64,000 bases of DNA, from contig NZ_JABBXB010000006.1 in the NCBI RefSeq assembly GCF_013387485.1, forward strand, positions 161,522-225,521, written 5' to 3'. Below the pieces are notes generated by a model. It did no database searches and was not told the DNA's origin. It worked only from the letters and a program-made list of their open reading frames with translations. Numbering within the stretch: position 1 is the first letter of the stretch; every line of letters begins with the position of its first letter. Shown piece by piece: positions 55,213 through 63,976 of the stretch. This stretch comes from Stenotrophomonas sp. SAM-B. GTDB taxonomy: Bacteria; Pseudomonadota; Gammaproteobacteria; Xanthomonadales; Xanthomonadaceae. A program made the position numbers and the translations under genes.

Positions 55213-55776
55213 TCAGGACTCCCCGACCGAGGCCAGCAGGAACATGCGCGCCTTCTGCCAGTCGCGGCGGATGCTGCGCTCCGAGCGCTGGCACAGATCG
55301 GCGATCTCCTGTTCGGAGAGGCCGGCGAAGTAACGCAGTTCCACTACCTTGGCCAGGTGCGCATCCACCGCATGCAGCTGTGCCAGCGCGACATCCAGCG
55401 CGAGCAGGTCTTCATCCAGGCGCACGCCGCTGCTGCTGTTCTCGGGCAGTTCCACCCGTTTGAGATCGCCACCGCGCTTGCGGGCCAGCCGGTTGCGTGC
55501 GTAATCAACGACCACGCTGCGCATCGCCGAGGCCGCATAGGCGAAGAAGTGCGCACGATCCTCGAAGCGCGCCGCGCCCCGGGAGCCGAGCAGCTTCAGG
55601 TAGGACTCGTGCACCAGCGAGGTGGCATCCAGGGTGCGTCCCTGCTGCCCGGCCAGCTGCCGGCGCGCCATGCTGTGCAGCTCGTGATAGAGCAGGGTCA
55701 GGACCCGGTCGAGCGCGGCGCGGTCGCCCGCCCGGGCCGAATCCAGCCACACGGTGATATCCGGTCCCTCGTCCAT
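55213..55776 (-). CDS. ECF sigma factor of the kinase-controlled (ECF43-like) type
   Basis: A 187-residue ECF sigma factor with sigma-2 (HELHSMARRQL to YARNRLARKR) and sigma-4 (VVELRYFAGLSEQEIADLCQ, helix-turn-helix) regions. It belongs to the group coded next to Ser/Thr kinases and without an anti-sigma gene. In the sigma-2 region LDATSLVHESYL, Thr52/Ser53 stand at the place where such sigmas are activated by phosphorylation in Xanthomonas EcfK and Vibrio EcfP. The gene precedes the kinase gene by 30 bases and the two are surely cotranscribed. The regulon is not in the window. Confidence 0.9.
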   Translation of the reverse strand: MDEGPDITVWLDSARAGDRAALDRVLTLLYHELHSMARRQLAGQQGRTLDATSLVHESYLKLLGSRGAARFEDRAHFFAYAASAMRSVVVDYARNRLARKRGGDLKRVELPENSSSGVRLDEDLLALDVALAQLHAVDAHLAKVVELRYFAGLSEQEIADLCQRSERSIRRDWQKARMFLLASVGES

Positions 55777-55841
55777 CGCACACCCCCGCCGGTGATGTTG
55801 GGCGGACTATACCGCCGGGGGAGCGACAGGCGCGCGACGAT

Positions 55842-56654
55842 TCAGCGCTGGCAGTGCCCGCACCAGACGCTGGCACGCTGGCCGATGGTGGCGTGGCGGA
55901 GCAGCCGGCCGCACTGCCGGCAGGGCTCGCCTTCACGCCCGTAGACCAGCAGTTCCTGCTCGAAATACCCCGGCGCCCCGTCCGGATTGATGAAATCGCG
56001 CAGGGTGGTGCCCCCGCGGGTGATGGCGTGGGTCAGGATCTGCTTCACCGCGTCGGCCAGGCGCTGGTAGCGCTCGCGCGAGATCCGCCCGGCCTCGCGC
56101 AGCGGGTTGATCCCGGCCATGAACAGGCTCTCGGCGGCATAGATGTTGCCGACGCCGACCACGATGGCCTGGTCCATCAGGAAGGTCTTCACCGAGGCGC
56201 TGCGGCCGCGGCTGCGGGCGAACAGATGGTCGCCGTCGAACGCCTCATCCAGCGGCTCCGGGCCGAGGCCGGCCAGCAGCGGATGGGTCTCCCCGGCCGG
56301 CTGCCAGAGCAGGCTGCCGAACCGGCGCGGGTCGTTGAAGCGCAGCAGCCGGCCGTTGTCCAGGCTGATGTCCACATGGTCGTGCGCCCGCACCGGGGTA
56401 TCGCCGGGCAGCACCCGCAGGCTGCCGGACATGCCCAGGTGCAGCACGGCGCTGCCCACGGCGGTATCCAGCAGCAGGTATTTGGCGCGGCGGCGCACGC
56501 CCTCGATGGCCTGGCCGGGAAGCTGCTCGCTGACCTCCGGCGGGATCGGCCAGCGCAGGTCCGGGCGACGCAGGATCACACCGTGGACGCGACGGCCTTC
56601 CAGATGCGGCGCAAGGCCGCGGCGGGTGGTTTCTACTTCGGGGAGCTCGGGCAT
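55842..56654 (-). CDS. mutM: Formamidopyrimidine-DNA glycosylase
   Basis: A 270-residue Fpg. The mature N-terminus [13 protein letters not shown] supplies the catalytic Pro2 and Glu3. The helix-two-turn-helix with [13 protein letters not shown] and the C-terminal zinc finger (C-x2-C in CRQCGRLL, C-x2-C in VWCGHCQR) are complete. It removes 8-oxoguanine and formamidopyrimidines from DNA. Length is typical (about 270). It stands downstream of the EF-hand gene in the same direction and next to the ECF sigma gene. Confidence 0.97.
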   Translation of the reverse strand: MPELPEVETTRRGLAPHLEGRRVHGVILRRPDLRWPIPPEVSEQLPGQAIEGVRRRAKYLLLDTAVGSAVLHLGMSGSLRVLPGDTPVRAHDHVDISLDNGRLLRFNDPRRFGSLLWQPAGETHPLLAGLGPEPLDEAFDGDHLFARSRGRSASVKTFLMDQAIVVGVGNIYAAESLFMAGINPLREAGRISRERYQRLADAVKQILTHAITRGGTTLRDFINPDGAPGYFEQELLVYGREGEPCRQCGRLLRHATIGQRASVWCGHCQR

Positions 56655-56734
56655 GGCGCAATTCTAAGGCGTCGCCCGATGAACCGCGGTAGAGCGGCGC
56701 GGCGCGCTGCCCCGCTCCGGTCCGAGCGCGAGGC

Positions 56735-57112
56735 TCAGCGCGGCGGTGCCGCCAGTTCACGCGCACTCAGATAGCCATCGCCATTGGCATCCTGTTTGTG
56801 GAACCGCTGGACCAGCGTCTGCCGCTGCTGCTCGCGCGTGATCGGCGGGCCCTTGCCACCGGGCAGCTCATCGGCGCCGAGCACGCCATCGCCGTTGCGG
56901 TCCATGCGATCGAAGGCGTACAGCAGCCACTGCACGTACTCCTCAACACTGACCCGGCCATCGCCGTCGGTGTCCATGCGCTGCAGGTAGCTGCCGGTGT
57001 CGGTGACCTGCGCCTGTGCCGTCGCGCCGAACAGGCCAACGGCCAGGCCCAGACACGCAGAACGCCGCACAAGGCGGCGTTTCGCGGACACGTTCCCGGG
57101 CGGGAGGCGCAT
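56735..57112 (-). CDS. EF-hand calcium-binding exported protein
   Basis: A 125-residue protein with a signal peptide (SACLGLAVGLFGATAQAQ, cleavage near AQAQV) and three canonical EF-hand loops: DTDGDGRVSVEE, DRNGDGVLGADE and DANGDGYLSARE, each with the D-x-D/N-x-D-G pattern and Glu or Ala-adjacent Glu at the end. It should bind calcium in the periplasm. The start MRLPPGNVSAKRR is at 57112, three bases after the stop of the desaturase gene, so it is part of the desaturase operon. Similar EF-hand proteins are common in Stenotrophomonas; the partner is unknown. Confidence 0.88.
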   Translation of the reverse strand: MRLPPGNVSAKRRLVRRSACLGLAVGLFGATAQAQVTDTGSYLQRMDTDGDGRVSVEEYVQWLLYAFDRMDRNGDGVLGADELPGGKGPPITREQQRQTLVQRFHKQDANGDGYLSARELAAPPR

Positions 57113-57115
57113 CGA

Positions 57116-58318
57116 TCAGTGTGCCGTCAGTGCGTAGCCCTTCAGGCGCGCGGCGTAGTTCTGCAGCGCGGCGATGCCACTGGCTTCGGCTTCATGGCAC
57201 CACGCCTGGAGCAGCTTGAGGCGCTCGGCGGCATCGTTGCCGCGGGCTTCGAGCAGGGCGGCCAGGCGCGCGCGGTGTTCGACCAGCACGCGGATGCGCG
57301 GGCGCTGCTCGACCCAGGTGCTGAGCTGGGCGCGGCAATCCGGCTTGAGCCAGCGGCCGTCGTTGACCAGGCCGCGGCGCATGCGGCGCGGCAGCAGCTT
57401 GCGCAGCTTGGCGCCGGCCATCGCGGCCTCTTCGCGCAGGGCCGGCACGAACACGTTGCGCTGGTAGTCGGTCATCGCCTGGAAGCGGTGCGACAGCAGG
57501 GCCTTGAGGGTTTCAGCATCCGGCACGGCGATGTTCGGGCGCACGTCCATGCTCGGTGCCACGCGCAGCACCTTGGCCAGGCGCAGGGCCTGCAGGCCAC
57601 GGATCACCGCCCAGCCGATATCGAACTCCCAGCGGCGCATCGAGAAGCGCGCCGAGCTCGGGAAGGCGTGGTGGTTGTTGTGCAGTTCTTCACCGCCCAC
57701 CCAGAACGCCCACGGCGTCAGGTTGGTGGAGGTGTCGGCCGATTCGAAGTTGCGGTAACCCCACCAGTGGCCCAGGCCATTGATGACGCCGGCGGCCCAG
57801 AACGGGATCCACGCCATCTGGATCGCCCAGAGAGCCACGCCGGGCAGGCCGAACAGCACGCTGTTGATGACCAGCAGCGCGACCGGGCCGAGATTGGCGT
57901 GCGGGGTGTACAGGTGGCGCTCGATCCAGTCGTCCGGGGCACCACGGCCGTACTGCTCGATGTCCGCGCGCATCGCGCGGGCCTCGCGGTACAGCTCAAC
58001 GCCGCGCCAGAACACCATGCCGATGCCCTTGGTCACCGGGCTGTGCGGGTCTTCATCGGTCTCCACCTTGGCGTGGTGCTTGCGATGGATCGCCACCCAC
58101 TCCTTGGTGATCATGGAGGTGGTCAGCCAGGTCCAGAAGCGGAAGAAGTGCGCGATGACCGGGTGGAAATCCACGCCGCGGTGCGCCTGGCTGCGGTGCA
58201 GATACAGGGTCACGGCGAAGATGGTCAGCTGGGTGAACACCAGCAGCACCAGGCCCATGCCCCACCAGCCGAGGCCGACGACACCGCCGGTCAGGAAGTT
58301 GAGGAGCGTATCGAACAT
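57116..58318 (-). CDS. Fatty acid (acyl-CoA) desaturase
   Basis: A 400-residue membrane di-iron desaturase. The three histidine boxes are HRSQAHR, HRKHH and HNNHH, spaced as in delta-9 desaturases of the DesA/stearoyl-CoA type. Membrane helices lie at residues about 8-38 and about 170-215. It introduces a double bond in acyl chains; in pseudomonads the closest enzymes act on acyl-CoA or phospholipid chains for membrane fluidity. The C-terminal part (from MTDYQRNVFVPALREEAAM on) is a helical extension. It is divergent from the ABC gene across 150 bases and followed by the EF-hand gene with a 3-base gap. Confidence 0.92.
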   Translation of the reverse strand: MFDTLLNFLTGGVVGLGWWGMGLVLLVFTQLTIFAVTLYLHRSQAHRGVDFHPVIAHFFRFWTWLTTSMITKEWVAIHRKHHAKVETDEDPHSPVTKGIGMVFWRGVELYREARAMRADIEQYGRGAPDDWIERHLYTPHANLGPVALLVINSVLFGLPGVALWAIQMAWIPFWAAGVINGLGHWWGYRNFESADTSTNLTPWAFWVGGEELHNNHHAFPSSARFSMRRWEFDIGWAVIRGLQALRLAKVLRVAPSMDVRPNIAVPDAETLKALLSHRFQAMTDYQRNVFVPALREEAAMAGAKLRKLLPRRMRRGLVNDGRWLKPDCRAQLSTWVEQRPRIRVLVEHRARLAALLEARGNDAAERLKLLQAWCHEAEASGIAALQNYAARLKGYALTAH

Positions 58319-58468
58319 CGCAGGACTCCGGGCCGCGGTCGGCCGTCAAGGAAACAGGGATACCTTCGGACATCATGGGGCCTGACGTTGCAAACTTCAT
58401 CCCTCTGATGCCATTTTTGCGCAGTCATTCAGTTCCTCCCTTACCTTCGTGAGCATGCCCCCGCATTC

Positions 58469-59299
58469 ATGACAGTCGCAGCCTCGCCGGTGGTGCCGGC
58501 CTCCCCCGTCCCCCTGATCGAGCTCGACCGCGCCTGTGTCATCCGCGGCCAGGTCCGGGTCCTGCACGACCTCAGCCTGCGCATCGAACAGGGCCAGCAC
58601 ACCGCCCTGCTCGGCCCCAACGGCTGCGGCAAGTCGTCCTTCATCAAGCTGATCACCCGCGAGCTCTACCCGCTGGCGCATGGCGATGGCACGGTGGCGG
58701 TGCGCGTGCTCGGCCAGAACCGCTGGCAGGTGGACCGGCTGCGCTCGCAGCTGGGCATCGTCACCGGCGACCTGAGCACCAACCTCTCCGACATGCCCGG
58801 GCTGACCGTGGAAGAAGCAGTGCTGACCGGCTTCTTCGCCAGCTTCGTGGTGCCGGCCTTCCGTGAAGTGAGCCCGGAGATGCGCGACCGCGCGCGCGAA
58901 ACCCTGGCCATGACCGGTGCCCTGCCGCTTCTGCAGCGTGGCTATGCCGAGCTGTCTGCCGGGGAAACCCGGCGCGTGCTGATCGCCCGCGCGCTGGTCA
59001 ATCGGCCGCAGGCCCTGCTGCTGGATGAGCCCTCCACCGGGCTGGACCTGATCGCCCGCGAGCAGCTGATTGCCACCATGCGTGATCTCGCCCGCCAGGG
59101 CATCACCCTGGTGCTGGTGACCCACCACATCGAGGAGATCATTCCCGAGATCGAACGGGTGGTGATGCTGCGCGGCGGCAAGATCCTCGCCGATGGCGCG
59201 CGTGCCGAGCTGCTGCGCGATGCGCCGTTGTCCGAACTGTTCGGCGGCCCGATCCGGGTGGTGGAACAGGCCGGCCGGTTGAGTGCGTTCGCGGGCTGA
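58469..59299 (+). CDS. Orphan ABC transporter ATP-binding protein
   Basis: A 276-residue ABC ATPase. Walker A is LLGPNGCGKSSFIKL, the signature is ELSAGETRRVLIARALV, Walker B ALLLDEPSTGLD, and the switch His follows in VLVTHHIEEIIPEI. It resembles the single-gene ATPases of the YlmA/ModF-like group. No permease or binding protein gene is in sight on either side, so transport is not certain; it could work with a permease coded elsewhere. Start ATG 58469; no strong ribosome site. Next to it, on the other strand, is the desaturase gene. Confidence 0.9.
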   Translation: MTVAASPVVPASPVPLIELDRACVIRGQVRVLHDLSLRIEQGQHTALLGPNGCGKSSFIKLITRELYPLAHGDGTVAVRVLGQNRWQVDRLRSQLGIVTGDLSTNLSDMPGLTVEEAVLTGFFASFVVPAFREVSPEMRDRARETLAMTGALPLLQRGYAELSAGETRRVLIARALVNRPQALLLDEPSTGLDLIAREQLIATMRDLARQGITLVLVTHHIEEIIPEIERVVMLRGGKILADGARAELLRDAPLSELFGGPIRVVEQAGRLSAFAG

Positions 59300-59408
59300 G
59301 CGCTGCCCGAGGGCACGCCATGCCGGATCTGGCCGGATGACGAACGGCCGCTGTCGTTGAAGGATGAAGCTGCGATCATGCCGCTCCCCTCTTCTTCGAG
59401 ACCTGCCG

Positions 59409-60257
59409 ATGTCCTCGTCCCTGCGCTCCGCTGCCGTTCGCCCGATGCTGGCGACCGCCCTGCTCGCCGCCCTCGCCGGCTGCTCGTCGACGGCTGCGCC
59501 GCGCACTACGGCGGTGGAAGCCTCGGTCACCACCAAGGCCGTCGGCTACCTGCAGGGCGCTGCCGTGCCGGCAAGCCTGGCGCTGGTACCGGCGCCGCCG
59601 GCCGCCGGATCGGCCGGCTTCGCGCTGGACGAACAGGTCAGCCGTGAAGCCCGTGCCCTGCGCGGCAGCCCGCGCTTCGAGCAGGCACACCGCGACGCCG
59701 AACTCGCCTTCCCGGCCGGTGCCAACCAGTTCTCGTGCGCGATCGATGTCGATGTGGATGCGGTGAAGACGCCGGCCCTGTACCGCCTGCTGGAACGCAG
59801 CCGGATCGATGCCAGCGCCGCCACCCGCACCGCGAAGAAGCACTACCAGCGCGCGCGGCCGTTCATGGTCAATGGTGAGCCCACCTGCTCGCCGGAAGAC
59901 GAGCAGGACCTGCGCGGCAACGGCTCGTATCCCTCCGGCCACACCTCGATCGGCTGGGCGTGGGCGCTGATCCTGGCTGAGATCGTTCCGGACCGCGCCG
60001 ATGCGATCCAGGCACGCGGCCGCAACTACGGCGAAAGCCGTCTGGTCTGCAATGTGCATTGGCAGAGCGACATCCTGGAAGGCCGTTTCATGGGCGCGGC
60101 CGCCGTGGCACGCCTGCATGACAACGCCGCGTTCAACAGCGACCTGCTGGCGGCGCGCAAGGAGATCGCCGCGGCACGCAGGGCGGGGCTGCATTCGGCA
60201 CGGGATTGCGCGGCTGAAGAAGCGGTGTTGAAGGTGCGGCCGGCGAGCGCGTTGTAA
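59409..60257 (+). CDS. Class A nonspecific acid phosphatase (PAP2 superfamily) lipoprotein
   Basis: A 282-residue exported phosphatase. The signal MLATALLAALAGCSS gives a lipobox with Cys27 counting from ATG 59409. The three PAP2 motifs are complete: KKHYQRARPF (KX6RP), GSYPSGHTS (PSGH) and ESRLVCNVHWQSDI (SRX5HX3D). It removes phosphate from many organic phosphates in the periplasm (PhoN type). An earlier ATG at 59364 would extend the leader and is less likely. It follows the ABC gene by about 110 bases and is followed by a REP cluster and a strong terminator. Confidence 0.93.
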   Translation: MSSSLRSAAVRPMLATALLAALAGCSSTAAPRTTAVEASVTTKAVGYLQGAAVPASLALVPAPPAAGSAGFALDEQVSREARALRGSPRFEQAHRDAELAFPAGANQFSCAIDVDVDAVKTPALYRLLERSRIDASAATRTAKKHYQRARPFMVNGEPTCSPEDEQDLRGNGSYPSGHTSIGWAWALILAEIVPDRADAIQARGRNYGESRLVCNVHWQSDILEGRFMGAAAVARLHDNAAFNSDLLAARKEIAAARRAGLHSARDCAAEEAVLKVRPASAL

Positions 60258-60288
60258 GGCGACACCTGTCGATGGCATGGCATTGTGG

Positions 60289-60312
60289 GTAGAGCCGGCC
60301 GCTGGCCGGCTC
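60289..60312. repeat. GTAG-type REP element
   Basis: GTAGA plus GCCGGCCGCTGGCCGGC. It is 32 bases after the acid phosphatase stop codon and pairs head-to-head with the inverted copy at 60336. Confidence 0.9.
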
Positions 60313-60335
60313 CTCGCGTTACCCAACAGGGTGCA

Positions 60336-60359
60336 GAGCCGGCCAGCGGCCGGCACTAC
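60336..60359. repeat. GTAG-type REP element, inverted
   Basis: GCCGGCCAGCGGCCGGC followed by ACTAC. With 60289-60312 it makes an inverted pair separated by 23 bases, the dimer form also seen at 37636/37684. The gap further holds a 7-base repeat (GTCGGCG three times near 60390-60412). Confidence 0.9.
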
Positions 60360-60430
60360 CGATACGGCGGTACCGATTGGCGATACAGCGGTCGGCGGTC
60401 GGCGGTCGGCGCGACGATGGCGGCACACAA

Positions 60431-60462
60431 GAAAACGGCGCGGATTTCTCCGCGCCGTTTTC
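60431..60462. terminator. Bidirectional rho-independent terminator
   Basis: GAAAACGGCGCGGA and TCCGCGCCGTTTTC form a perfect 14-bp stem with loop TTTC. T-runs follow on both strands (TTTTCGTTT on plus), so it can end both the acid phosphatase transcript and the convergent TonB receptor transcript. It is the clearest terminator in the window. Confidence 0.9.
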
Positions 60463-60473
60463 GTTTCAACAGC

Positions 60474-60498
60474 GTGCCCACCAACGGTGGGCACCTAC
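60474..60498. repeat. GTAG-type REP element, inverted
   Basis: GTGCCCACCAACGGTGGGCAC followed by CTAC; on the minus strand GTAG plus a 9-bp stem. It is 14 bases after the TonB receptor stop codon (minus strand), on the 3' end of that gene. Confidence 0.85.
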
Positions 60499-60511
60499 CG
60501 CATGACGTGCA

Positions 60512-62779
60512 TCAGAACTTTGCGGTGAACTCCAGGCCGAACGTGCGCGGCTCGTTGAGGAAGCCGGTCAGGTTGTTGAAGTCGATCGCGCCGACCACGC
60601 GGACCTGGTCGGTCAGGTTGCGGCCGTATACGGCGACGTCGTACTGGCCGTAATCCCAGTTGTAGCCCAGGCGCAGGCCACCTTCCAGCGAGGAGCGGCT
60701 GCGGAACTCCGGCGACTCGTACAGGAAGAAATTCACTTCGCTGCGGTAGGCCCAGTCGGTGTAGACGTAGAACTCGCTGGCATCGTTGATCGGGAAGCCG
60801 GCGCGCAACGTCAGGTTGTGGATCCACTTCGGTGCCTGCGGCAGCGGGTTGCCGTTGACCAGTGCGTAGGTGCCGCCATCGATGACCGTGGTCGGGTCGG
60901 TGATGGTGCAGCCGCCGCCACAGATCGCCACCGCCAGATCCTTGTCCTTGATCTCGGTGTCGTTGTAGCTGCTGCCCAGGGTCAGCAGGACGTGGTCGGT
61001 CAGGTAGGCTTCGAAGTCGAGCTCGGCGCCCTGGCCGAGGGTCTTGTCGGCGTTGAGCAGGGTCGCGGTGTTGTTGGTGCCACCCACGGCGATCAGCTGC
61101 TGGCCGTCGACGTTGTAGCGGAACACGTTGAAGCCCAGGCGTGCACGGCGGTCGAACAGGTCGGCCTTGATGCCGGCCTCGTACGAGATCACCTTCTCCG
61201 AATCGGCCTGCGAGACGCCGCCGAAGGCCAGGCGGCCCTGGATCGACGGCGCGCGGAAGCCCTTGGCCACGCGGGCGTACGCGTTGAGGTTGTCGGTGAT
61301 CTGGTAGACGCCGCTCAGGTCCCAGCTGACGTCGTTGACGTCGGTCTTGGCGATGTACGGGCCGCTGACCGGGGTGCCGAACGGCACGGCCTGCAGCACG
61401 CTGGCGCTGAAGTCCTTCTTGTCCTGCGTGTAGCGCACGCCACCGCGCAGCTTGAAGCGCTCGGTCACGTCGAAATCGCCGGAGGCGAAGGCGGCCCACG
61501 CCTTGTTGCGCTGCTGCTGCACGGCGTGACCGGTCTGCGGATTGCCCGGGGTCAGCGAGTCGTAGTTGAAGCTGTCGATGGTGACGTCTTCATCGAAGTA
61601 GAAGACGCCGGCCTGCCAGTCGAAGCGGCCCCACTCATTGGATTCCACGCGGAATTCCTGGGTCCACTGGCGGTGGTGCGGCAGGCCATCGGCCGATTCG
61701 GAGGCGAACGGGATGTTGCCCGGGCCGTAGTTGCCGGCGCCGAGGAAGCTGGCACCGTAACCGCCGTCGATGTCGCCATGGTTCAGCGATTCGGCGGTCT
61801 CGTAGCCAGTGATCGAGTGCAGCGTCACGCGGCCCAGGTCCCACTTCAGGCGCGCGCTGCCGCCCCAGGTTTCCAGGTCGGAGAAGTTCTGGCCATCGGT
61901 GGAGACTTCATCGCGGTCGAAGTTCTCGACCAGCTGGTTGGTGCCCGGCTTGAGGATGTTGGCGCGGAACAGGCGCGCGGTGCCGTTGAGCTTGCGCTTG
62001 TGCAGGTTGAACAGCGCTTCGACATCATCGCCTTCGTACAGGAACTGCACGCGGGCGGCGGCTTCGTCATAGCCTTCGAAGCCCTGCGCCGGTGCGCCCT
62101 GGCGGGTGTTGGTGACCCAGTCGTCGCGGCGCTGGTACAGCGCGGAGACGCGGGCCGACCAGCGGTCGGTCAGCGGGCCGCCGTAGGCGCCCTGCGTGTT
62201 CCAGGTGTTGTAGCTGCCATAGGCGACCTTGATGTAGCCGTCGGCATCCTGCGAGGGACGCGCCGAATCGAACTTCACCACGCCGGCGGGGGTATTGCGG
62301 CCGAACAGCGTGCCCTGCGGGCCGCGCAGCACTTCCACACCGGCCAGGTCGAACAGCGGGAAGCCCTTCAGCAGCGGGCTTTCCTGCACCACGTCGTCAT
62401 ACACCAGCGACACCGGCTGCGAGGCATTGAGGTCGAAATCGGTGTTGCCCAGGCCGCGGATGTAGAAACGCGGGAAGGCACGGCCGTAGGACGATTCGAT
62501 GTTCAGGCTGGGCACACGCGCCGACAGGAAGCGGATGTCATCGCCGGCCGAACCGAGCACGTCGAGCTTTTCACCCTGGATCGCCGAGATCGAGACCGGC
62601 ACGTCCTTGGCGTTTTCGACGCGGCGTTGTGCCGTGACCTGCAGCGTATCGAGGGCAACCGGATCCTTGGTGGCGGGGGCATCCTGGGCTGCGGCCGTCA
62701 ATGGCAGCAGGGCGGCAAGCGCGACAACGAGCGGGTGCACGGACGGGAAACGGCCGTGGGCAGTGCGGTTCGGGAACAT
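60512..62779 (-). CDS. TonB-dependent outer-membrane receptor
   Basis: A 755-residue TonB-dependent receptor with a signal peptide (VVALAALLPLTAAAQ), then the TonB box region DTLQVTAQRRVENAKDVPVS and a plug domain (LRGPQGTLFGRNTPAGVVKF). The C-terminal beta-barrel ends GLEFTAKF with the terminal Phe. There is no N-terminal signalling extension, so it does not act as a sigma regulator. The subfamily with AQRR and VPVSISAI takes up vitamins, sugars or aromatic compounds in Xanthomonadaceae; no neighbour tells the substrate. Start MFPNRTAHGRFPS at ATG 62779. An inverted repeat at 62829 lies upstream. Confidence 0.92.
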   Translation of the reverse strand: MFPNRTAHGRFPSVHPLVVALAALLPLTAAAQDAPATKDPVALDTLQVTAQRRVENAKDVPVSISAIQGEKLDVLGSAGDDIRFLSARVPSLNIESSYGRAFPRFYIRGLGNTDFDLNASQPVSLVYDDVVQESPLLKGFPLFDLAGVEVLRGPQGTLFGRNTPAGVVKFDSARPSQDADGYIKVAYGSYNTWNTQGAYGGPLTDRWSARVSALYQRRDDWVTNTRQGAPAQGFEGYDEAAARVQFLYEGDDVEALFNLHKRKLNGTARLFRANILKPGTNQLVENFDRDEVSTDGQNFSDLETWGGSARLKWDLGRVTLHSITGYETAESLNHGDIDGGYGASFLGAGNYGPGNIPFASESADGLPHHRQWTQEFRVESNEWGRFDWQAGVFYFDEDVTIDSFNYDSLTPGNPQTGHAVQQQRNKAWAAFASGDFDVTERFKLRGGVRYTQDKKDFSASVLQAVPFGTPVSGPYIAKTDVNDVSWDLSGVYQITDNLNAYARVAKGFRAPSIQGRLAFGGVSQADSEKVISYEAGIKADLFDRRARLGFNVFRYNVDGQQLIAVGGTNNTATLLNADKTLGQGAELDFEAYLTDHVLLTLGSSYNDTEIKDKDLAVAICGGGCTITDPTTVIDGGTYALVNGNPLPQAPKWIHNLTLRAGFPINDASEFYVYTDWAYRSEVNFFLYESPEFRSRSSLEGGLRLGYNWDYGQYDVAVYGRNLTDQVRVVGAIDFNNLTGFLNEPRTFGLEFTAKF

Positions 62780-62828
62780 GGCGTTTAGGCTGTGTTGGGA
62801 GGGGTGGTGGACCGGCGCTACCAGACAA

Positions 62829-62845
62829 TTGTTGCAGTACAACAA
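62829..62845. promoter_or_regulatory. Perfect inverted repeat upstream of the TonB receptor
   Basis: TTGTTG and CAACAA flank CAGTA, forming a 17-base palindrome-like site 50 bases before the TonB receptor start codon and 96 bases before the patatin start. Its AT content is higher than its surroundings. It may be an operator for the receptor or for both divergent genes; the regulator is unknown. Confidence 0.45.
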
Positions 62846-62940
62846 CAGCGCCGCAAACAACCGCTATTCATTACCCCTGCCGGCCTGCCACCGCTTCGGT
62901 ATGCTGGCGGCCCTCGATGCCCATTCACGTTGCCACGCCG

Positions 62941-63939
62941 ATGACCTCACTGCGCCGTACCCGCCTGACGCTGTCCGTTGCCCTGCTCGGCCTGCTGGCC
63001 GGTTGCGGCGGTGATCCCGTGCGCCCGACCCCGCCGCCGGCGGCCGTTCCGGTGACGCCGGCCAAGCCGGTCAAGATCGGCATCGCGCTGGGCGGCGGCG
63101 CTGCCAAGGGCTTCGCCCACATCGGCGTGATCAAGATGCTGGAGGCCAACGGCTTCGAGCCGGTGGTGGTCTCCGGCACCAGCGCCGGCAGCGTGGTCGG
63201 CGCGCTGTATGCCAGCGGCATGGACGCGTTCCAGATGCAGTCCAAGGCGGTGGCCCTGGATGAAGCCAGCATCCGCGATGTGCGCCTGTTCTCCGGCGGC
63301 CTGGTCCAGGGCCAGAAGCTGCAGGACTACGTCAATGCGCAGGTCGACAACCGCCCCGCCGAAAAGCTGAGCAAGCCCTTCGCCGCGGTCGCCACCCAGC
63401 TGGAAACGGGCGAACGCACGGTGTTCGTGCGCGGCAACGTCGGCCAGGCGGTGCGTGCGTCCAGCAGCATCCCGGGCGTGTTCGAACCGGTGAAGATCGG
63501 CAAATACAACTACATCGACGGCGGCGTGGTCAGCCCGGTGCCGGTGGATGCGGCGCGCCAGCTCGGCGCGGACATCGTGATCGCCGTGGACATCTCCAGC
63601 AAGGCCAGCGGCAAGGCGCCGACCGGCATGCTCGGGATCGTCAACCAGTCGATCTCGATCATGGGCCAGCGCCTGGGCGAACAGGAGCTGGCACGCGCGG
63701 ACGTGATCATCCGGCCCAAGGTGCTCGACATCGGCGCCGCCGATTTCGGCCAGCGCAACAACGCGATCCTGGAAGGCGAGAAAGCTGCGATGGCGGCGAT
63801 GCCGCAGATTCGCGCCAAGGTCCAGCAGCTGCAGAAGGCGCGTGCCGCCGCGCTCGCCCCGCCGCCGCCCAAGCCGAAGTGCGATGAGCCTTCGCGCGTG
63901 GGCCGGCTGATGGGGCGCAAGGAGAAGTGCGAGGGTTGA
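62941..63939 (+). CDS. Patatin-like phospholipase lipoprotein (RssA type)
   Basis: A 332-residue protein with a lipoprotein signal (LSVALLGLLAGCGG, Cys22) and a patatin domain. The oxyanion loop is GIALGGGAAKGFAHIG, the nucleophile motif VVSGTSAGSVVG (GXSXG) and the catalytic Asp is in YIDGGVVSPVPV. It is a predicted acyl hydrolase on the periplasmic side. ATG 62941 is chosen as start; ATG 62917 (MPIHVATPMTS) is an alternative. The C-terminal tail is Lys-rich. It is divergent from the TonB receptor gene with 160 bases between them. Confidence 0.92.
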   Translation: MTSLRRTRLTLSVALLGLLAGCGGDPVRPTPPPAAVPVTPAKPVKIGIALGGGAAKGFAHIGVIKMLEANGFEPVVVSGTSAGSVVGALYASGMDAFQMQSKAVALDEASIRDVRLFSGGLVQGQKLQDYVNAQVDNRPAEKLSKPFAAVATQLETGERTVFVRGNVGQAVRASSSIPGVFEPVKIGKYNYIDGGVVSPVPVDAARQLGADIVIAVDISSKASGKAPTGMLGIVNQSISIMGQRLGEQELARADVIIRPKVLDIGAADFGQRNNAILEGEKAAMAAMPQIRAKVQQLQKARAAALAPPPPKPKCDEPSRVGRLMGRKEKCEG

Positions 63940-63952
63940 AGCCCCGCCACCG

Positions 63953-63976
63953 GTAGAGCCGACCGTTGGTCGGCTG
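63953..63976. repeat. GTAG-type REP element at the window end
   Basis: GTAGA plus GCCGACCGTTGGTCGGC, 13 bases after the patatin gene stop. It is of the GACCGTTGGTC class found at 21456 and 40923. The window ends 24 bases later. Confidence 0.85.
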
